A stretch of DNA of 64,000 nucleotides from Euonymus europaeus. Lineage: Eukaryota; Streptophyta; Magnoliopsida; Celastrales; Celastraceae. The position numbers and the translations under genes were made by a program. This document shows positions 10,858 to 21,236 of this stretch, piece by piece. The DNA lies in assembly GCA_963580455.1 (NCBI GenBank), contig OY756958.1, positions 22,828,501-22,892,500 on the forward strand, in the 5' to 3' direction. The notes below the pieces were generated by a model, which saw only the letters and a program-made list of their open reading frames with translations, did not search any database and was not told the origin of the DNA. The number at the start of each line of letters is the position of its first letter. Position 1 is the first letter of the stretch.

Positions 10858-11740
10858 GAGTAACTGCTGTGGATAGTCACAGCCTATTAACAAGTATTAA
10901 CTAGTGGATAAATTGGATCGCCAATAAGAGCTGTGTTGTTTGATAGAAAGTGAGTTTTTAAAAGCGTAAAATCTAATTTAATACATATTTTAAAAGATAA
11001 AAAAAATGTGTTAGAGGATGAGAATAATAAAAAAAATGAGCAATTTTTTTTCATATGTTATTAATGTAATTTATAATCAATGAAATTGAACTTATAAATT
11101 AACATATTCTCATCCAAACATGACGAAATTACAAGGACACCGTCATAGGGACATGCTTTGTCTTTTTTTAATATCGCTAAATTAATTCAATCTATCAAAC
11201 AAACGCCCGAAAGAAGTTCATGACTTGTGCGATTATTTTATCTTTAGGTTGTCTTTGGCAATTTTGTGAAAATCTAATCAATATAAATAAGTTTGGCATT
11301 ATCTGGCAACATGTTATGTTTGGTACATCTTAAATTTGTGTAGATGTTTTCTTAACAACTCGAGTTTAAAAGTCACGTTAGATGTTGAAAAAAAATTTAA
11401 AAAAAAATTATATGAAGTCGTTCTCAATTTTTAAAAGTATACTACATTCGTTTCAATGAGTATCAATTAGTAATCTAAATGAACTTTTGAGTTCTACATT
11501 TTACAGAATACTCTTATCTATATGATACACCACATGGAATTATGACACTGATTAAAATTTGACATTTTGTTATTACGGGATTAACAACTGATTTAGGAAT
11601 AATTTTAGATTTCGTTGATAAAAATAATTTAAAGGAAAAAAAAAGTATTTGATAATGGGCCTAATTTTATTATTCAATCTTCCGAAAAGCCCAAGCCCAG
11701 CAGTGTATAGTCATTATGGGCTTTCTAATATCGAATACGA
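10858..11740. other. Intergenic, AT-rich; possible small MITE
   Basis: No coding potential. A weak inverted pair, GTGTTGTTTGATAGAAAG near 10932 and the complement of CTATCAAACAAACGCCC near 11193, could be the ends of a MITE of about 280 bp, but no clean target duplication was found. The rest is AT-rich spacer leading into the next gene's promoter. Confidence 0.4.
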
Positions 11741-11893
11741 AGAGAAAGCGTGAGGGATACGCTTACTCTTCTGCTTTAAAAACAAGCAATTTTCCCTTCA
11801 ATCCTCATTCCATATCGATTGTCATCGTCTGCTCATCTTTCTTCCTCAAGTTGATCCTATTGCTCCTGCAGATACTCTGTTCGATCGCCGAGC

Positions 11894-13141
11894 ATGTATC
11901 AATCTCTTCAAAACGAGTCAAGAAACCCAATCCATGGCTTTCCCCACCGTCAACAAATCTGGAATCCGCCACAATTTTCTCAAACAAACCACAATTTTCA
12001 ACCTAATCAACCCTCTGTTCCACAGCCCCTGAAACGAAGCCGGGATGTTTACCAGGCGTGTACGAGCCCTGCTACTCCTAACAAGATTCAGCGGTTTTCA
12101 TATATTCAACAGCAACAACATCGTGGGTCTGAATCCAAGAAGCCTAGTTTGATTTATGACAATCACAGTCAGTCATATCAGGGAAACAGTCTACAATTTT
12201 ATCCCTCAAGATTAGGGTTTATTCCGCTCCTTACACCGTTGCCAGTGGCGCCAGCCTTGTGTCCGACTGTGCCGCAACCGTCTGTTTCGCCTCAAATTGT
12301 TGAGAAATTGCTTAATTCTCTGCTATCATTCTCGAAAGAAAACCCACCAACAGAAACCCCTGTTATTCAAGATTCTATGGGGCTTGAGTTTGATCCGGTT
12401 AAATTGAAGGTGCGCCATGAGTCTGTGATCAATTCTTTGTATTCTGACATACCTAGACAATGTACTTCATGCGGTAATCGATTCAGAACCCAAGAAGAGC
12501 ATAGTGATCATATGGATTGGCATGTGAAGAAGAATCGGATCGCCAAGAAACTTAAGAAGAAGAAGGGTCCTCGTGGGTGGTATAGTACAGTGGATATGTG
12601 GCTTGTAGAAACAAAGGCAATGGAGATGGTTGAAACAAAGTGTGATAACTATGATGATCTTGAAGTTGTTGCTGATGAGGATCAGAAAGTTTGTGCATTG
12701 TGTCTAGAGGCTTTCGATGAGTACTATAGCGATGAAGCTGAGGATTGGATGTATAGAGGTGCTGTTTACTTGAATGCACCAGATGGTTCAACAGAAGGCA
12801 TGGATAAGTCTCAATTGGGTCCAATCATACACACCAAGTGTGGACCGGAGCCTGTAAGAGTTCCTTCTAGGAAGAATTGTAGGGAAAATAGGGTATGGGC
12901 AGTGTTTATTATACAAACCTTGTATCATCAGTTCAAACAGTCATTGTTGTTTGAACTCTTGTCTATTTTTGTAACCATCTTGTATACAATTCTTATTCAT
13001 ATAAAAAAATTTCAACTTTTGAGAATGATTTCTATCGTCTTTTTCTCATTCCTAAGACTACTGTTTGCATGCAATGTGTGGATTGATTGGATTTCCTTAT
13101 GAGTTAACATAGATTCTGGCTGTTTCTACTTGCAGCACTAG
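11894..13141 (+). CDS. PCFS-like pre-mRNA cleavage/polyadenylation factor (short, no CID)
   Basis: Related to the plant Pcf11-similar proteins (PCFS1/PCFS5 group), which act in nuclear mRNA 3'-end formation. The first exon (11894-12892, 333 codons) has a Q/N/P-rich N-terminal half and the diagnostic C-terminal block: RHESVINSLYSDIPRQC, a zinc-finger-like CTSCGNRFRTQEEHSDHMDWH (around residues 192-212), then CALC and WMYRGAVYLNAP followed by SQLGPIIHTKC. The RNA polymerase II CTD-interaction domain of full-length Pcf11 is absent, as in the short family members. GTATGG at 12893 and TTGCAG ending at 13135 suggest an intron, after which only His and TAG remain (13136-13141). If unspliced, the frame runs to 13102 with an unrelated hydrophobic tail. 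Exon 1 is confident; the last exon is inferred. Confidence 0.85.
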
Positions 13142-15422
13142 AGATTCTGTAGAAGACTTTTCGACTCAAGCCATGCTACCAATCCATGATTGAAGCAGGA
13201 GAAGATGAGAAGATTATCAATGAGGAGCCTGAGCGGTCTTGAAGTTCCTTTCCAGTTCAGAGTTTCTTTTTCCCCTTTTAAAACATCACAATGTAAATTT
13301 GTTGGATTTAGGCTTAGAGTTGTCAATTAATCTCTCAAGCCAGAGTTTCCTATTCATACAATTGCCTATTGTTGTAACTAATATTGCTTATTATTAATAA
13401 AATAAATTCCAGTTCATCAAATTTTGTTATCCTGTCTGCCAAATTTTCTCGCTTACATTATTCTGTGCTGTCCGTTTTGCTGCACATGTACCAGCCTTCA
13501 CTACGGTATAAGCTGCCCTGCATGTTTACAGGAAATCATCCATGAACCTACTTTACTGGGTTGTATAGGGCTGTTGCGAGTTGCGGCATCTCTATCCCGC
13601 GGGCGCCACAATTTACGACCACTTTGGTGCCATTCGGCAGAGTGGGATAGAGCTTCTTTGAATCTTTAGAAAAGCCAGTGCATGAGAGGCCTATCAGGCT
13701 GGAATTATTCTTTCTAATGTAGGCTGTGAAATGACATAGAACCAAACGTTAATGAATAAATTTCCAGGCTCGTAAAGTAAATAAAAGCTTCACAAAGTTG
13801 CAATTGTCTAATAATTGTATACCATCTACAGCTTCGTTGTCGCTGGCAGAATGAAACTCTATGTGTCGACTGTCTTAGAGTCAGCTCGGGTACTCCCAAC
13901 CCCAGGTGGGTACTCTAGTCTGCATCAAGCATCGTATAGACACACACACACATATATATAAGTTGTATTAGATGTGCCAAAACTAGCTTTTTTATACATA
14001 CCCAACACCAATAGAGTGTGGACCTGTGATTTCGCCGTCCTCGTCCTGCAATAAATAGCTCACGGAACCATGGTACACCCCAACATGTCCTCTAGCTAGA
14101 GTAGCCGAGTGTCATCCACTATCGAGCCCAGACCCAGCAACCTCAACTCCTATCAATCTCACATCTTTCTTCATCTCCAATGAATTCATGGAATAACCCT
14201 AATGCTTTAGAAACACTTCCTTCACATACTATTAGGATATCTGGTTTGCCTCCCCATTTTTCAATTGCTTGTTCCCTTGTCTCCTTTCCTATCACTGACT
14301 GGAATCCTCATACATGCTTGGACATGGATGAGGCCCCATGACCATTCCGGTAGAATAATAGCTGCTCTCCAAGTTTCCTACCCGGCCTTTATGGCTTGTG
14401 CACTTGTATCCTTAAAATTGCCTTCAGCTGATATAACCTGCGTCTAATAGTTATTGTACATAAGGATTTAAGTCAGTCAACGAACATCGTTAGTACAATC
14501 CCGCAAGTTCCTTAATATCTTCTGCTGAAAATGTGAAAACCCAAATGAGACGATGCCCAGACCACGCTGTTTTTTCTCCCATTTGGGGCAGGAAGGAGGA
14601 TGTGCCCTGGTAAAGCTATGTCAAGCACAGTCAGTGCTTTGATAGGAAGGTTGCCAGAGGTCAAGATGGGAATAAAATAAACAAGGAATTTGGCTCAGCG
14701 CCTCAGGCATGACAATAAGCTCTCTCATCTTCTTTTATGTCTTCCAGCAATTCACTTGAACCCATTTTCAACATAATTCGACCTCAATCAAGCTCACCAA
14801 GTTAACAGTTGACGATCAAAAAGTAACCCTAAAGCTTCAGTAAATATTCATGACAGTTTCCTATGATCTGGTTCTGTACTTCAATATTCTGATACTCAAA
14901 CATTCATGTAACAAAGAATAATCTCCTGGGGGCTATGAATATAGAAACGACATAAAGTTTTTGGTTTCTGAACTTCCAGTTCAACCCACTCGGGTACTCC
15001 CGGTCATGAAAGATTCACAACCTTCAGATCTGTATGTTTCAAAGTTCTGACAATTTGACAAATGAAATAACACATTACAATTGCAGACAAATTACAACTG
15101 AAATAATATGCACATAATTGCCCAAAGATTACATGCAAAAACAATAATTGGAGATTAGATAAAGCAATCAAGTATAATTAGTTTGGCAAAACAAGATAGT
15201 GCATAAGAGCTCGATACGGGGCTTATATGTCATATTCAATTACTCATCTCATTCAAGCATTAATACTGACAGCCAACATACAGCTTTAAAAGTTACACTT
15301 TAAAGAATTTTTTTAGCATTAGTTGCGTTCCCAAAACAAATTCAAAGATAAGAATCGACCAAATAAACTAAATTGACAATCTCACGTGAATCATAATATG
15401 GGCATTCTTCAAAGGCCAAATA
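13142..15422. other. 3' UTR and intergenic spacer
   Basis: A polyadenylation-like AATAAAATAAA lies near 13397, so the first 270 bp are probably the 3' UTR of the PCFS-like gene. The remainder contains a small CA/TA microsatellite (13940-13960) and several open frames under 85 codons without recognisable domains. I see no gene in it. Confidence 0.5.
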
Positions 15423-16592
15423 CTACTCACTTCCGAGCTGCATTGAAAATTTCAACTTGTCTGTGTAAAGCTTGAACAGCTGAGGAGCTTCTTCTTGATA
15501 ACGGTATACAAAGTTCTCAAGGAACAACTCTTCCCGCAATCCAATCAATCGAGTCAAGCTACTGGCCTCAATCAGACCCTTTGACAACAAAACTTGACCA
15601 ACTGAACCCCGTGGGATAACTCGCTTCTTCAAGCTGTATGCAAGAAGCCCTGGGCGTTCAGAAATGAAGGACGACTCTAATCCCATAACATTGACGAAAA
15701 AATTCAAGTTCCCAGTAATCTTATTCTCAGACAGCATAATAAGAAATGGGTTACTTCGAAATGCCATCATAATCCGTTCCTCAGACCAGCCCCATTTTTT
15801 ATAAGCATCAATTTTCTTTTTCCATGTCAATTTGCTCATTGCCCTCAGTACACGTACAGCCGCAACAAAGGCAAACATATTAGGTTTCAGCCCCATTCTC
15901 TTCACCTCCTCCACACTCTCCCTAAACCGAGCTTGGTTGGAAAAAAAAATCCGAGGATGCTGATATAAAATGGCAGCGATATTTGATTCTGGTACTCCAT
16001 TTTCTCTCAATATATTAATGTTGGGTCTAAGATACGTTATAGGATCATGAACTAGAACGGCAGGATAGCGGTTAATGGCAAAAATGGTCTTTTCATATGA
16101 TTTTAGGACATCTTTTAAGATTTCAAAAGAAGGAATCCATTGGCTCTCTAAGCTCCTACATAAAATGTAAGGGCGAAAACATATAATTCTGACAAGTAGC
16201 GGTCTCGAAACCCCTTTGGACTCACAAAATTCAAATTTGGGTGAGAAGGTTTTCTCAGGATCATATGCAAGCAATTTCGGAAATTTCTTAACGACTTCTG
16301 AGATTTGAGTTTTAGAGAAACCATGGTTGTTGAGAAAAGCAATAACCGAGTCAGGTTTCTCTGGAGATTTAAATCGGACATGTTTGGAGGCCTTTAAAGC
16401 AGATTCTGGAGATAACCCACATGAATTTATTAGGTATGAAACACCAAAGGAGTGCAGATTCGCAGCGCCTGAGATAAACTTGAGGGATATCAATGAAGAT
16501 GGGTCTGGAAGAAAAGGAAGTTTGCGGGTAGACGAAGCTGTGATGGCGTGTCTCCCATGGAGAAACGTTTCACGGATAAAATTAAACATCAA
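15423..16592 (-). CDS. mTERF family protein (copy A)
   Basis: A 389-residue, single-exon member of the plant mitochondrial transcription termination factor family. These helical-repeat nucleic-acid-binding proteins act in chloroplasts or mitochondria. The N-terminus (about residues 1-45, basic and Ser-rich, few acidic residues) looks like an organelle transit peptide. The body shows serial mTERF repeats with the proline-bearing signature, e.g. SPEKPDSVIAFLNNHGFSKT, VVKKFPKLLAYDP, AINRYPAVLVHDP and MAFRSNPFLIMLSE, and the WKKKIDAYKKWGWSEE stretch typical of this expanded clade. It lies at the left of a same-strand cluster but is clearly more diverged from copies B and C than they are from each other. 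The target organelle and RNA are not visible from sequence. Confidence 0.92.
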   Translation of the reverse strand: MMFNFIRETFLHGRHAITASSTRKLPFLPDPSSLISLKFISGAANLHSFGVSYLINSCGLSPESALKASKHVRFKSPEKPDSVIAFLNNHGFSKTQISEVVKKFPKLLAYDPEKTFSPKFEFCESKGVSRPLLVRIICFRPYILCRSLESQWIPSFEILKDVLKSYEKTIFAINRYPAVLVHDPITYLRPNINILRENGVPESNIAAILYQHPRIFFSNQARFRESVEEVKRMGLKPNMFAFVAAVRVLRAMSKLTWKKKIDAYKKWGWSEERIMMAFRSNPFLIMLSENKITGNLNFFVNVMGLESSFISERPGLLAYSLKKRVIPRGSVGQVLLSKGLIEASSLTRLIGLREELFLENFVYRYQEEAPQLFKLYTDKLKFSMQLGSE

Positions 16593-17865
16593 AACAAAAA
16601 TTAAGCTACTGATAAATACAGCTTACCAGATCTTCAAGAGACACACTTCAGCAGTACTTCGTATTGCGCTGGGACAACGGTCAAGAAGAATAAAACCCTA
16701 GAAAACTAGCTGATAAGTTTCGAAAGAGAGACTTTAATCTAGCTAAGGATGCCGATGAGACAATGGAGTTTGGCTAAAACGCACCGTTTCATTCATTAAA
16801 GATGATTCAATTTCCTTTCAAAATGGTCTTCAAAAATTTGTTAGCCAAGATTATTTTTTGTAAATTTGTTATTGATTTTACACGGACTTTCGAGAAAAAT
16901 TGATCAGTTTTGTAGAAAAGGGATTATCTTTTTGCCTGAGGAGTCGGAATTGAATTCTCCAAGTGACAAGAAAAAACCAAGCCAAAACTCAAGAGACTGG
17001 AGCAGAATTGAAATTTCTGACCATTTTCTTCCATGGCGAAATTTTTATAGTTAGAGGCAACCAGCTAACTTTTACAGTTACTAGTGGACAAGCAGAATCA
17101 AATCTTTCATTACAATGGCAAGCCAGCGAACGCATCTCTACAGGAGGACACTAAAAATTACTGGCAAGGAGAAAGAAAATCATTAGAAAAGCATAAGAGT
17201 TCATCCAAAATTTTCTCCTACATATTTCCAAGATTCCAGCCAAGCATAAGAGTTCTATTCCCATTAGCTCCATATACAATCACCGGAAAAAATAGTCCGA
17301 TATGAAGAGAGCTTCCATCTAAAAGTTAAATGAAACTTAATTGTAATTAGTACCCATTTTTCTGGAAATTTGATATCAAGCAAGCATAGTACGCCTTCCC
17401 AAAAGCTTAAGAATAAGGAAAACGGATAATATAGGATTCCACTTGTAGTGATCCAGGCCTCAAATCATTTTCTGAATTAAGCAGCTTTCATCATCACATC
17501 GCCTCAATAAAGATATACTGGACAACTGCAAGTCACAGCATGCTGCTTCAAGCCTTAACTCTTCCAATCAGGAAAACCCAATTTTCAGTCTAGCACTTGG
17601 GTAGAAGCAAAAAACAATAGAAAAAAATGCAAACCAGTTGAGTATCGGAGATTAGACATTCTACATTGCTGCAAGTAGAGAAGGAAAATACTTTGAGCTG
17701 ACTACTTTGTATTGATATTTGATAGCATCATGCCTCCTTTCTGTTTCTTCGGTTGCACCCGCTTATAGCTCCTTGATAAATTCATTCACTTCTCCAAAAA
17801 AGTAAAATAAAATAAAACAATCGCTCTTGAACAGCTTCATCCCAATCTTCACATCAAAATTCTTC
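16593..17865. other. Intergenic spacer within the mTERF cluster
   Basis: Upstream region of copy A followed by spacer. From about 17690 it resembles the 3' flank of copy B (around 18790-18970; shared ATTGATAGCATCATG-like block and TTCTTCGGTTGCACCC), so the relic at 17866 was duplicated together with its downstream flank. No other gene seen. Confidence 0.6.
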
Positions 17866-18285
17866 CTAATCATCCAGCTGTTCTTGGTAATACAACTTCA
17901 AAAGATAAGGAGCCTCCTTTTGAAAAGGTATCACAAACCTTTCCAAGAAATGCTGTCCAGGGCAATGCATCGCCACAAGTAAAGAAATTGATCTAGCAAC
18001 TAAAACTTTTCCGAACAATGCATTAAGAACAGAGCATCGAGGAATGATCCTCTTTTCCAAGCTATAAGAGATGCCATACAGAGTTCTGGCAACGAGTGAA
18101 GACTCACAGCCCAAATATTAACAAAAACTTCCATTGCTCCAATTATCTTATTCTCAGAATATATCATACAATATGGATACTTCCTAAAAGCTAGTAAGAA
18201 ATCATCCTCAGACCATCCCTACTTCCTGTAAACATTCAACTTCCTATCCCAAGTTGTCTTGGAAATCATAAGCTCAGCCAAACGC
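17866..18285 (-). pseudogene. mTERF relic, C-terminal fragment
   Basis: About 140 codons matching the C-terminal third of copies B and C, ending in the same YYQEQLDD-type tail with the stop at 17866-17868. It is broken by a one-base deletion near 18116 (AATATTAAC where B has AATAATTAAC) and by TAG at 18219-18221 replacing the first Trp of the KWGW motif. Similarity ends abruptly near 18285, so the 5' two thirds are missing. Confidence 0.88.
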
Positions 18286-18972
18286 ACGCGTAGTGTCTGT
18301 ATGTAAAGGAAAGGAATGACCAGCAAACATTTTCCACTATAATAACATAAAAAGAAATGCACATGAACAAATTCAATAAACCAGTTACTTGATCACATTC
18401 CATGAGTTAGTTTATCAATGACATAGCAGAGAACCCAAGAAAAATCCATATTACACCTAATAAACCTTTTCCAATCTTCTAAAATAAGGAAAATAGAAGA
18501 CATTACTATGAGGAAAGAGTAGTGCCTCTGTATGTGTGTGAATCCACCAATCCTATAATCTCAGTTGGAATTGATGACAAGACAAAGAAGAAGAAGAAGA
18601 AGAGAGAAAAATAAATAGGATAAGGCAAAAGTAAAACACAACAATAAGAAAACCCAGTTCGTATGTGCAACCAAAGTTTTCTCTCTTTCAGAAAGGGGCC
18701 AAAAATCTATTTTAAAATTTCAACAATTTGCTGTTATTTGTTGAGACACATAACAAGGAAAGTTCTACATTGTTGCAAGAAGAAAAAGAATAGACTCTGA
18801 GCTGACCCCTTTGTATTGAACTATTGATAGCATCATGTTCTCCTCTCCGTTTCTTCGGTTGCACCCCCATACAGCTCCTTGACAAATTCATTTTCACTCC
18901 TCAAGAGAAGCAAAATAAAATAAACAATCGCTCTTGAACAGCTTCATCCCTATCGTAACATCCAAATCCTTC
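18286..18972. other. Spacer with duplicated mTERF downstream flank
   Basis: Roughly 18380-18580 is similar to 28145-28340 downstream of copy C (shared TTCAATAAACCAGTTAC and AGTTTATCAATGACATAGCA). This marks these blocks as copies of one ancestral duplication unit that included 3' flanking DNA. A GAA microsatellite lies at 18585-18603. No gene. Confidence 0.6.
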
Positions 18973-20154
18973 CTAATCATCCAGCTTTTCATGATACAAC
19001 TTCAAAAGATCAGGAGCCCCCTTTTGAAAAGGTATCACAAACCTTTCCAAAAAAGGCTGTTCAGGGGGCTGCATCACCGCAAGTAAAGAAATTGATCTAC
19101 CGACCAAACCTTTTTCGAGCAATGCCTTAAGAACAGAACATCGAGGAACAATCCTCTTTTCCAAGCTAAAAGAGATGGCTTGCGGAGATCTGGCAATAAG
19201 TGAAGATTCACAGCCCAAATAATTAACAAAAACTTCCATTGCTCCAATTATCTTCTTCTCAGAATATATCACACAATATGGAAACTTCCTAAAAGCTTGT
19301 AAGAAATCATCCTCAGACCATCCCCACTTCCTGTAAACATTCAACTTCCTTTCCCACGTTGTTTTGGAAATCATAAGCTTAGCACGTACTGCCACAACAA
19401 AGCAATAACTCGAAGGATCAATACCGATTTCCTTCACTTCCTCCAAAACCTCTTTAAGAAGCTCTGGATGGAAAATCTGACCTGGTCGACGAAAGTGGAG
19501 TAGATACATTATATTTAGTAAAGGTACCCCATACACTTTGAAAATTGCAACAATGGGCAGGATTTCATCCTCATGGGAACTACAAAGAACCATAGGAAAA
19601 CGCTTGATCACAACACTAGTTTCGGAATCAGAACCAAACAGATTCTTCAGAATCAAATAACAAGGAATAAGCTGATCCTTCAAGTTTCTAGTTAAAAGTA
19701 GTGGCAAAGCAGAAAAGGTCTTTCCCAGGTCGGCCTTTGACATGCCCTTAGAAAGAAAAAACTCGATCTTCGGAAGTAGTGACTTCCGAGGATTAGAATA
19801 ACGGAGGATAGGTGGACATCTTTTGACTAGAGTAAATATCTGGGATTGAGAGAAACCTAGCTCCTTGAAGAAAGAAAGAACAGAATCTGGTTTTTCTGGG
19901 GTTTTCAATTGGATATAATTAGAGGCTGATAACGCAGCCTTCAGTGGAAACCCGCATGAGTTCATGAGGTAAGAAACCGTAAATGACTCGTTCTTTGTAT
20001 CCGCAGTACTGCCTTTGTACCTAATAGACGAAAACCTCGATTGGTCCTCAAGGAAACCCAAAGTACGAACCTTTGGAGCACTAAATGCGTATCTGGCACG
20101 AAGTAGACTTCTACAGATGAATACAACACCAAACATGGCGTTTCGTCCTGCCAT
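18973..20154 (-). CDS. mTERF family protein (copy B)
   Basis: A 393-residue single-exon mTERF protein starting MAGRNAMFGVVFICRSLLRA. The Arg-rich, hydrophobic start is consistent with a mitochondrial or plastid targeting peptide. Repeats follow from about residue 60 (LMNSCGFPLKAALSASNYIQ, then LKTPEKPDSVLSFFKELGFS), with the clade-typical WERKLNVYRKWGWSEDD block near residue 265 and a C-terminus ending HEKLDD. It has the same length as copy C and is nearly identical to it over long stretches, indicating a recent tandem duplication. All three intact copies are on the same strand. Function in organelle gene expression is inferred from the family only. Confidence 0.93.
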   Translation of the reverse strand: MAGRNAMFGVVFICRSLLRARYAFSAPKVRTLGFLEDQSRFSSIRYKGSTADTKNESFTVSYLMNSCGFPLKAALSASNYIQLKTPEKPDSVLSFFKELGFSQSQIFTLVKRCPPILRYSNPRKSLLPKIEFFLSKGMSKADLGKTFSALPLLLTRNLKDQLIPCYLILKNLFGSDSETSVVIKRFPMVLCSSHEDEILPIVAIFKVYGVPLLNIMYLLHFRRPGQIFHPELLKEVLEEVKEIGIDPSSYCFVVAVRAKLMISKTTWERKLNVYRKWGWSEDDFLQAFRKFPYCVIYSEKKIIGAMEVFVNYLGCESSLIARSPQAISFSLEKRIVPRCSVLKALLEKGLVGRSISLLAVMQPPEQPFLERFVIPFQKGAPDLLKLYHEKLDD

Positions 20155-20590
20155 AAATGCTTCACTTTAGTATTCGTTCTTCGCTAACAGAACCAAATAA
20201 ACATATTTGCCGAGACAGAAAGTTGAATTTCCGCTTACAATATGGAGTTCAACAGGAAACCAAACTCTTTTGTTAGGCAGGAGACGGAGAAACGAAGGAA
20301 CTTATTTCCGAATTGAAGTGCTTCCCATGAATGCTCGCCCAGTCGCCTCTCTGTTCAGATTGGAAACCCCAAACCCCCAAATCGGAGTTCAACCATCTTC
20401 TTCTTCTTATTATTATTATTATTATTAATTTTAATATCATTTATTTGATTATATAAATGCGGGGTCCAAAATCATACATGGATTTTGTGCAAAGTTTGGT
20501 TGGGCACCGAAATATGATGTCAGCAAAAGAAAGTTTTGTATGAAAATCAATTTTTCACAAAAATATCAATTTCTTTAAAACTATAGGGGA
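20155..20590. other. Upstream region of mTERF copy B
   Basis: Similar to the region upstream of copy C (29658-29900), including AGAAAGTTGAATTT and AACAGGAAACCAAACTCTTT, so promoter and 5' leader were duplicated with the gene. It ends in a (TTA)n microsatellite at 20405-20427 and the copia insertion site. Confidence 0.6.
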
Positions 20591-21009
20591 TGTTGTGAAA
20601 AACAAGGAATTAAATAATTCCCAAAATCAAGATTAAGGAATCTTGTATTATAAGAATAATATTTAGAATAATATTTGGAGAGAATTGAATAGATAGAAAT
20701 AAGATAGAAATGAGAGAATATTTTCTTCAATTGATGTGTACAAAGTATGAAGTTTAAGCACCTATTTATAGTGCAAAAACTCACCTAAATCAACTAATAC
20801 AATAAATGCTAATTGCATTTTCTCCACTAATTCTAATATCTCATCCACCACTATTAAATCATGTCTATTAGGTGTGTAACACTCCATCCACTACTATTAA
20901 AATATGTCCATTAGGTGTATAACATAATTAATATATTTGGATGGATTAGTGGTTGAGTTGGTAAAGTGTATCATCCACATTAAGTAAATGTTTTTTAACA
21001 TTTACAACA
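20591..21009 (-). repeat. 3' LTR of the copia element
   Basis: 419 bp, TGTTGT...ACAACA ends. It is immediately preceded (on the minus strand) by the purine-rich CCAAGGGGGAG at 21010-21020, the expected polypurine tract for plus-strand priming. Confidence 0.95.
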
Positions 21010-21034
21010 CTCCCCCTTGGATGATCACGTATAC

Positions 21035-21215
21035 AAAGAGTATGCCTCATTAAAACCTTACTAAGGAAAAACCCAATGAGATAAAAACCTTAATGAAGGA
21101 AAAAGAGTACATCATTCTTGTATAGCAACTCAGTGAGATTAGTGAGAAGACTGCCTCGTTAAAACCTTGCCAAGGAAAACCCTGTGGGAAAAAATCATTG
21201 GTCGAAGGAAAAAAA
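21035..21215 (-). repeat. Duplicated conserved motif upstream of the 3' LTR
   Basis: Two diverged copies of one motif, around 21044-21084 and 21151-21192. On plus each reads GCCTC, TTAAAACCTT, AAGGAAAA, then a CCC-TG/AG block with an A-run. It lies between the RNase H stop and the polypurine tract. I recall similar wording near the 3' ends of many plant copia elements; its function is unknown to me. Confidence 0.65.
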
Positions 21216-21236
21216 GTACAATCAATATCACTGTCT

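Noticed and set aside
13424..14447. Several 60-81-codon frames
   Set aside because: No domain, no splice context, no family resemblance; treated as spacer.
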